NCBI GenBank assembly: GCA_963725655.1
Contig: CAVRYY010000001.1
Coordinates: 1,674,001-1,738,000, forward strand
DNA: 64,000 nucleotides
Source: CAVRXT01 sp963725655
GTDB taxonomy: Bacteria > Acidobacteriota > Terriglobia > Acidiferrales > UBA7541
Direction: 5' to 3'
Part shown: piece by piece, positions 61,649 to 64,000 of the stretch
Numbering within the stretch: position 1 is the first letter of the stretch
How the letters are laid out: every line of letters starts with the position of its first letter
Made by a program: the position numbers and the translations under genes
Notes under the pieces: generated by a model
Told to the model about the DNA's origin: nothing
What the model saw: only the letters and a program-made list of their open reading frames with translations
Database searches by the model: none

Positions 61649-63364
61649 TCAGTGATTGTCGCGCGCGACCGGGGCGCCGCTGCCGCCGTTGAGAAAATCC
61701 ATATCGGCGCCCTGGTTGGCTTGCTGCACATGTTTTACATACAGCCGGACGTAGCCGCGCTCGGGCAGTGCCGGCGGCGTCCATTGCGCGCGCCGAGCCG
61801 CGAGGGTCGCGTCATCCACCTCCAGACGCAGCAAACGCTTGGCGGCGTCAAGAGTGACCATATCGCCGGAACGAATCAGCGCGAGTGGGCCGCCCGCGGC
61901 GGCTTCCGGGCAACTGTGCAGCACTACCGTTCCGTACGCGGTGCCGCTCATTCGCGCGTCGGAAATTCGGATCATGTCGGTGACCCCCTTGCGCAGAATT
62001 TTCGGAGGCAGCGGCATATTGCCAACTTCAGCCATTCCGGGATAGCCGCGCGGTCCGCAGTTTTTCAACACCATTACGCAGTTTTCGTCGATGTCCAGAT
62101 TCTCGTCATCGATGCGGGCGTAGAAATCTTCGATGGATTCAAAAACCACCGCGCGGCCGGTGTGCTGCAACAGGCTGGGAGTTGCGGCCGAGAGTTTGAT
62201 CACCGCACCATCGGGCGCGAGATTCCCGCGCAGCACCGCAATTCCGGCGTGTGGTTTGAACGGCTCCGCGAAGGTGTGAATCACATCGCGGTTCCAGCAC
62301 GGCGCTTCGGCCACATTTTCGCCGATCGAGAGACCGTTCACCGTCAACGCATCGCGCTGCAGAGCGCCATTCTCGGAAAGTTGGCGCAGAACCGCGGGCA
62401 GGCCGCCGGCGTAGAAAAAATCCTCCATCAGGTATTTGCCGGAAGGCTGCAGGTTGACCATGCAAGGCAGCGACGATCCCAGGCGGTCGAAATCTTCCAG
62501 CGCCAGCGGCACCCCAATGCGTCCGGCGATGGCCATCAAGTGAATCACCGCGTTGGTCGATCCGCCGATGGCGGCGTTGGCGCGAATGGCATTTTCGAAA
62601 GCGGAGCGGGTGAGGATTTGGGAAATCTTCAGATCGTCGTGGACCATCTGAACGATGCGGCGGCCGGTGAGTTGGGCCAGGGTGTGGCGGCGAGCGTCGA
62701 CCGCGGGAATAGCCGCGTTGCCGGGCAGCGCCATTCCCAGCGCTTCTACCATGCAGGCCATCGTGGATGCGGTGCCCATGGTCATACAGTGACCCTTGGA
62801 CCGGTGCATGCAGCTTTCCGCTTCGGACATTTCCTCGAATTTCATTTCCCCGGCGCGGACCTTTTCAGACATCTGCCAGACCCCGGTTCCCGATCCCAGA
62901 TCGTGGCCCTGAAATTTTCCGGTGAGCATCGGGCCGCCGGATAGACCGATGGTTGGCAGATCGCAAGAAGCCGCGCCCATCAGCAGTGATGGAGTGGTCT
63001 TATCGCAACCCATCAGCAGCACCACGCCGTCCATGGGATTGCCGCGGATGGATTCCTCGACGTCCATGCTGGCGAGGTTGCGAAAGAGCATCGCCGTGGG
63101 ACGCAGCAAAACCTCGCCCAGCGACATCACCGGGAATTCGAGCGGAAAGCCGCCAGCTTCCCATACCCCGCGCTTCACCCATTCGGCGATCTCGCGAAAG
63201 TGCGCGTTGCACGGGGTGAACTCGGACCACGTGTTGCAGATGCCGATCACCGGCCGGCCATTGAACATGTCGTGCGGCCAGCCCTGATTCTTCATCCAAC
63301 TCCGGTAGATGAAGCCGTCGCGATCTTGCCGCCCGAACCATTCCTGACTCCGAAGCTTTTTCAT
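61649..63364 (-). CDS. IlvD/Edd family sugar-acid dehydratase
   Basis: 571 residues from the ATG at 63364 (MKKLRSQEWFGRQDRDGF). Iron-sulfur cysteine candidates are Cys52, Cys120 (GCDKTTP) and Cys193 (GHCMTMGTAST); their spacing matches pentonate dehydratases of the L-arabinonate/D-xylonate type. It removes water from an aldonic acid to give a 2-keto-3-deoxy acid. The open frame upstream to 63628 has no family similarity. It is the first gene of the sugar-acid operon. Confidence 0.9.
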   Translation of the reverse strand: MKKLRSQEWFGRQDRDGFIYRSWMKNQGWPHDMFNGRPVIGICNTWSEFTPCNAHFREIAEWVKRGVWEAGGFPLEFPVMSLGEVLLRPTAMLFRNLASMDVEESIRGNPMDGVVLLMGCDKTTPSLLMGAASCDLPTIGLSGGPMLTGKFQGHDLGSGTGVWQMSEKVRAGEMKFEEMSEAESCMHRSKGHCMTMGTASTMACMVEALGMALPGNAAIPAVDARRHTLAQLTGRRIVQMVHDDLKISQILTRSAFENAIRANAAIGGSTNAVIHLMAIAGRIGVPLALEDFDRLGSSLPCMVNLQPSGKYLMEDFFYAGGLPAVLRQLSENGALQRDALTVNGLSIGENVAEAPCWNRDVIHTFAEPFKPHAGIAVLRGNLAPDGAVIKLSAATPSLLQHTGRAVVFESIEDFYARIDDENLDIDENCVMVLKNCGPRGYPGMAEVGNMPLPPKILRKGVTDMIRISDARMSGTAYGTVVLHSCPEAAAGGPLALIRSGDMVTLDAAKRLLRLEVDDATLAARRAQWTPPALPERGYVRLYVKHVQQANQGADMDFLNGGSGAPVARDNH

Positions 63365-63702
63365 GGATTCCCGTTCTCCGATTTTTGGGCCTGCCACCCG
63401 CCACTCAAAACGCGGGTGGTACGCAGCGCTGATTCCGCCGAGCCGCGCATTTCGAAACCCATCGATGATAACGCAAAACGAATCCCCTAACTTCGAGGAT
63501 CGGATCGGGGAATCGGTTTGTGCGGTGAACTCTACGGTTTTATCTTTCCCGGGGGACCCCGTTCTACCCCGAGTCTCGGAAGGGTGGGCGTTGCGGCCTA
63601 CCCCCGCTTGTAGAGCCAGGCCCGGCATTCGAAGGAATGCGATTGCGTAATCGCCGTACAGTTTCGCTTGACGCTTGCGCCCGGGTCCGCTAAGATTTTC
63701 AG
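63365..63702. other. 338-bp divergent intergenic region
   Basis: Holds promoters for the sugar-acid operon (minus) and the cysteine-leader transcript (plus). A short perfect hairpin GCATTC-GAAG-GAATGC lies at 63627-63642 without a T-run, so it is not a terminator; it could be an operator. No gene is seen. Confidence 0.5.
63668..63696 (+). promoter_or_regulatory. Sigma-70-type promoter of the Cys-leader / reductase transcript
   Basis: TTGACG (63668-63673), exactly 17 bp, TAAGAT (63691-63696). Six bases later comes the ATG at 63703, so transcription should begin at or within a base or two of the start codon and the leader mRNA is leaderless. Confidence 0.75.
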
Positions 63703-63783
63703 ATGATGAATTGCACCAACGCCTGTCGGTCTATGTGTTGTTGTCAGCGACCGCTGCGGGCGTGGGGGTGCAATCCGAGTTAG
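63703..63783 (+). CDS. Polycysteine leader peptide (26 aa), putative attenuator
   Basis: ATG-ATG start, stop TAG at 63781-63783. Six of 26 residues are Cys (positions 4, 8, 12, 13, 14, 23), with three TGT codons in a row at 63736-63744 (MCCCQRPLRAWGC). No ribosome site precedes it, in line with leaderless translation. Stalling at the Cys codons when charged tRNA-Cys is scarce would leave GCGGGC (63756-63761) free to pair with the 5' arm GCCCGC (63810-63815) of the terminator that follows. A second stem AATCCGA/TCGGATT (63772-63778/63796-63802) may act in the switch. Its target gene looks like a sulfite reductase, which feeds cysteine synthesis. Confidence 0.75.
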   Translation: MMNCTNACRSMCCCQRPLRAWGCNPS

Positions 63784-63809
63784 CTAAGACTTTAATCGGA
63801 TTTTAAGCA

Positions 63810-63850
63810 GCCCGCTCTCCAGCAGCTTTCGCTGGCAGGCGGGCTTTTTT
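63810..63850 (+). terminator. Rho-independent terminator (attenuator) before the reductase gene
   Basis: GCCCGC (63810-63815) pairs with GCGGGC (63839-63844); an inner CCAGC/GCTGG stem extends the hairpin; T6 follows at 63845-63850. It stands 18 bp before the GTG of the reductase, so read-through is needed for expression. Confidence 0.85.
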
Positions 63851-63867
63851 GTTGTTCGGGAGACATT

Positions 63868-64000
63868 GTGAACACGGGACTTGCACCAGAATCCAGCACC
63901 ACGCGTCCGGGGGCCATCGTGCCGCCACCCAAGGAAACCAAGGCGCAGCGCGTAGAACGCCTCAAACGCGCCTCGAATCCCTGGGATCGCCTGGAAGATA
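63868..64000 (+). CDS. Nitrite/sulfite reductase, N-terminal part (runs off window)
   Basis: A GTG at 63868, with GGGAGA at 63858-63863 in front, opens a frame that continues to the right edge (44 codons seen). The text KETKAQRVERLKRASNPWDR, followed by LED, matches the N-terminus of ferredoxin-type nitrite/sulfite reductases (NirA/Sir), which begin with a similar KxERLKR..NPW. Such enzymes reduce sulfite to sulfide with six electrons at a siroheme-4Fe4S centre. The cysteine-rich leader argues for sulfite rather than nitrite. Only the start is visible, so the call is tentative. Confidence 0.6.
   Translation, partial: MNTGLAPESSTTRPGAIVPPPKETKAQRVERLKRASNPWDRLED

Overview
The window looks like a chromosomal piece of a GC-rich soil-type bacterium, most probably Acidobacteriota (Terriglobia). 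This is inferred from gene content, not from a marker gene: a Ser/Thr kinase fused to TPRs, MidA, LpxB (so an outer membrane), PilZ proteins with an unusual core, RHS fragments and many secreted hydrolases. Coding density is high on both strands, apart from a disturbed accessory block at about 46.1-58 kb.

Layout. 0-3.1 kb: SH3-like protein, ornithine cyclodeaminase family enzyme, and a sigma-E-type factor with a small zinc-finger anti-sigma factor. 3.2-9.9 kb: a same-strand acyl-CoA cluster with two crotonase-fold enzymes (one keeps both hydratase glutamates, one is PaaG-like), a PaaA/BoxB-type diiron oxygenase, a two-subunit CoA-transferase/IpdAB-like enzyme, a rhodanese, an ArsC/Spx-like protein and a frameshifted, truncated 3-hydroxyacyl-CoA dehydrogenase. 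A uracil-DNA glycosylase sits inside it. 9.9-12 kb: macro-domain protein, small hypothetical, MidA. 12.2-20.7 kb (minus): a six-gene envelope operon with a catalytically dead M1-peptidase/TPR protein, lpxB, a heterodimeric ABC exporter, a lipoprotein and a hypothetical. 21-31 kb: kinase-TPR protein, NIPSNAP, dienelactone hydrolase, DUF1398, M48 protease, O-methyltransferase, threonine dehydratase, GntR regulator. 31.5-40.8 kb (minus): a PilZ-like/coiled-coil giant, recR-ybaB-dnaX with the SRP RNA gene just upstream, a PilZ protein, an NtrC-type regulator and a site-2 protease. 41-46 kb (minus): OmpA-like protein, amidohydrolase, M19-like dipeptidase.

46.5-57.9 kb is an array of at least five orphan RHS-core/C-terminal 'tip' cassettes, most followed by a small membrane or secreted protein that could be the immunity partner. 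It holds two near-identical 0.96-kb repeats, a chimeric TonB/integrase gene, a truncated membrane gene and three copies of a hairpin repeat. One tip has a phospholipase C/P1-nuclease-type motif and another a murein-endopeptidase (LAS/MepA-like) motif. A tRNA-Gln follows. 58.2-63.4 kb (minus) is a sugar-acid catabolic operon: IlvD/Edd dehydratase, MFS transporter, rhamnonate-dehydratase-like enolase, HIBADH-type reductase.

The right edge holds what I consider the best find. A consensus promoter starts transcription at or next to the ATG of a 26-codon peptide with six cysteines, including three consecutive Cys codons. A strong intrinsic terminator and then the start of a nitrite/sulfite reductase gene follow. 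This has the architecture of a leaderless cysteine-sensing attenuator.
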